DNA of 12,652 bases, taken from Candidatus Iainarchaeum sp. (GTDB taxonomy: Archaea > Iainarchaeota > Iainarchaeia > Iainarchaeales > GCA-2688035). Positions 12,161 through 12,652 of this stretch are shown here, in pieces. The notes under the pieces were generated by a model. It was not told where the DNA came from, did not search any database, and saw only the letters and a list, made by a program, of their open reading frames with translations. Where the stretch lies: NCBI GenBank assembly GCA_017610245.1, contig JAFCCK010000012.1:1-12652 (forward strand). The letters run 5' to 3'. The translations under genes were made by a program, and so were the position numbers. How positions within the stretch are numbered: position 1 is the first letter of the stretch; the number at the start of each line of letters is the position of its first letter.

Positions 12161-12652
12161 ACCTCATATTTTTAGGCCCCCCTGGAGCAGGCAAGGGAAC
12201 AATTGCTCAGCGAATTTCTAAAAAGCACGGAATTCCACAGATAAGCACTGGGGATATTCTGCGCGAGGCTGCGGAAAAGGGCGATAATTTCGGGAGAAAG
12301 GTCAAGGAGATAATGGAAAAGGGGCAGTATGTGGATGATGAAACAATGGCGCGAATTGTAAAGGACAGATTGCAGCAGGGCGACACTTCCAATGGTTTTA
12401 TCCTTGATGGCTATCCCAGAACAGTAAAGCAGGCTGAATTCCTTGACAGCATTCTCCGGGAGCTTGGAAAGAGCATTACCGCAACCCTCCTGATTCAAGC
12501 TTCCGAACAAACAATAATCGAGCGTTTGTCAGGCAGAAGACAGTGCAGAAAGTGCGGAAAAATCTACCATGTAAAGAACATTCCCCCTAAGGTTGAAGGG
12601 AAATGCGATGATTGCAATGGCGAGCTGTTCCAAAGAGAGGACGACAAGCCCA
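12151..12652 (+). CDS. adk: Adenylate kinase with zinc-binding LID (cut by window end)
   Basis: The first 167 residues of a bacterial-type, long-form adenylate kinase (ATP + AMP = 2 ADP). P-loop GPPGAGKGT (9-17), STGDILREA (32-40, AMP site), a VDDE segment (61-64), LDGYPRT (85-91) and RLSGRRQCRKCGKIYH open the LID domain. The LID carries two CX2C pairs, Cys132/Cys135 and Cys152/Cys155, which should bind structural zinc. Many archaea instead use the unrelated trimeric archaeal adenylate kinase. The start ATG 12151 lies inside the end of the upstream gene; a GTGAA just before it may serve as ribosome-binding site. The C-terminal part is outside the window. Confidence 0.93.
   Translation, partial: MALNLIFLGPPGAGKGTIAQRISKKHGIPQISTGDILREAAEKGDNFGRKVKEIMEKGQYVDDETMARIVKDRLQQGDTSNGFILDGYPRTVKQAEFLDSILRELGKSITATLLIQASEQTIIERLSGRRQCRKCGKIYHVKNIPPKVEGKCDDCNGELFQREDDKP

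Noticed and set aside
1..12652. CRISPR array, tRNA or rRNA genes, insertion sequences
   Set aside because: No regularly spaced direct repeats, no cloverleaf or rRNA-like segment and no transposase or integrase coding sequence was seen. The only long exact repeat found is the 40-bp pair.

Overview
The window looks like part of a compact archaeal chromosome. Evidence for archaea: a DUF63 membrane protein, an Lhr-type helicase, a Trm5-like tRNA methyltransferase, an AbrB-PhoU regulator, a bifunctional fructose-1,6-bisphosphate aldolase/phosphatase (FBPA/P), and TATA-like boxes centred about 26-28 nt before many ATGs (leaderless or short-leader mRNAs). The many small, basic, orphan-looking proteins and tail-to-tail junctions of 0-10 nt fit a DPANN-type or related uncultivated euryarchaeal lineage. 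I cannot place it further from sequence alone.

Layout. 1-287: C-terminal end of a metallophosphoesterase. 298-942 (-): basic multi-helix-turn-helix protein ending in a domain that reads like bacterial sigma-70 region 4. 1001-1900 (-): PflX-type radical SAM protein, divergent from an Lhr-family helicase (2001-4595, +). 4596-5216 (-): VapBC toxin-antitoxin pair whose stop codon abuts the helicase stop. 5320-5511: doubtful small ORF with a good promoter. 5396-5839 (-): hypothetical basic protein. 5888-6724 (-): DUF63 membrane protein. 6805-7038 (+): small basic protein. 7105-7920 (+): HEAT-repeat protein whose N-terminal domain is related to the preceding small protein. 7969-8814 (+): Trm5-like methyltransferase. 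8824-9756 (-): AbrB-PhoU regulator. 9969-11090 (+): FBPA/P gene interrupted by one in-frame TGA. 11175-11642 (+): hypothetical protein. 11675-12160 (+): ECF S-component-like membrane protein overlapping adenylate kinase (12151 to window end).

Most genes look like single transcription units with their own promoters. The clear co-transcribed pairs are vapB-vapC (stop and start codons abut) and S-component-adk (10-nt overlap). The housekeeping genes cover tRNA modification, nucleotide balance, gluconeogenesis and nucleic-acid processing, interleaved with small basic genes that look accessory.

Most notable points: (1) a perfect 40-bp direct repeat carrying TATA box, leader and start codon lies before both the HEAT gene and the methyltransferase gene, as if the HEAT gene was inserted as an 864-bp unit with its promoter duplicated; (2) two other basic-protein genes, about 6 kb apart and on opposite strands, share an identical 19-bp start region; (3) a sigma-70 region 4-like domain occurs in an archaeal protein; (4) the FBPA/P gene has an in-frame TGA just after its catalytic YVGKDD motif, with the same frame intact afterwards.
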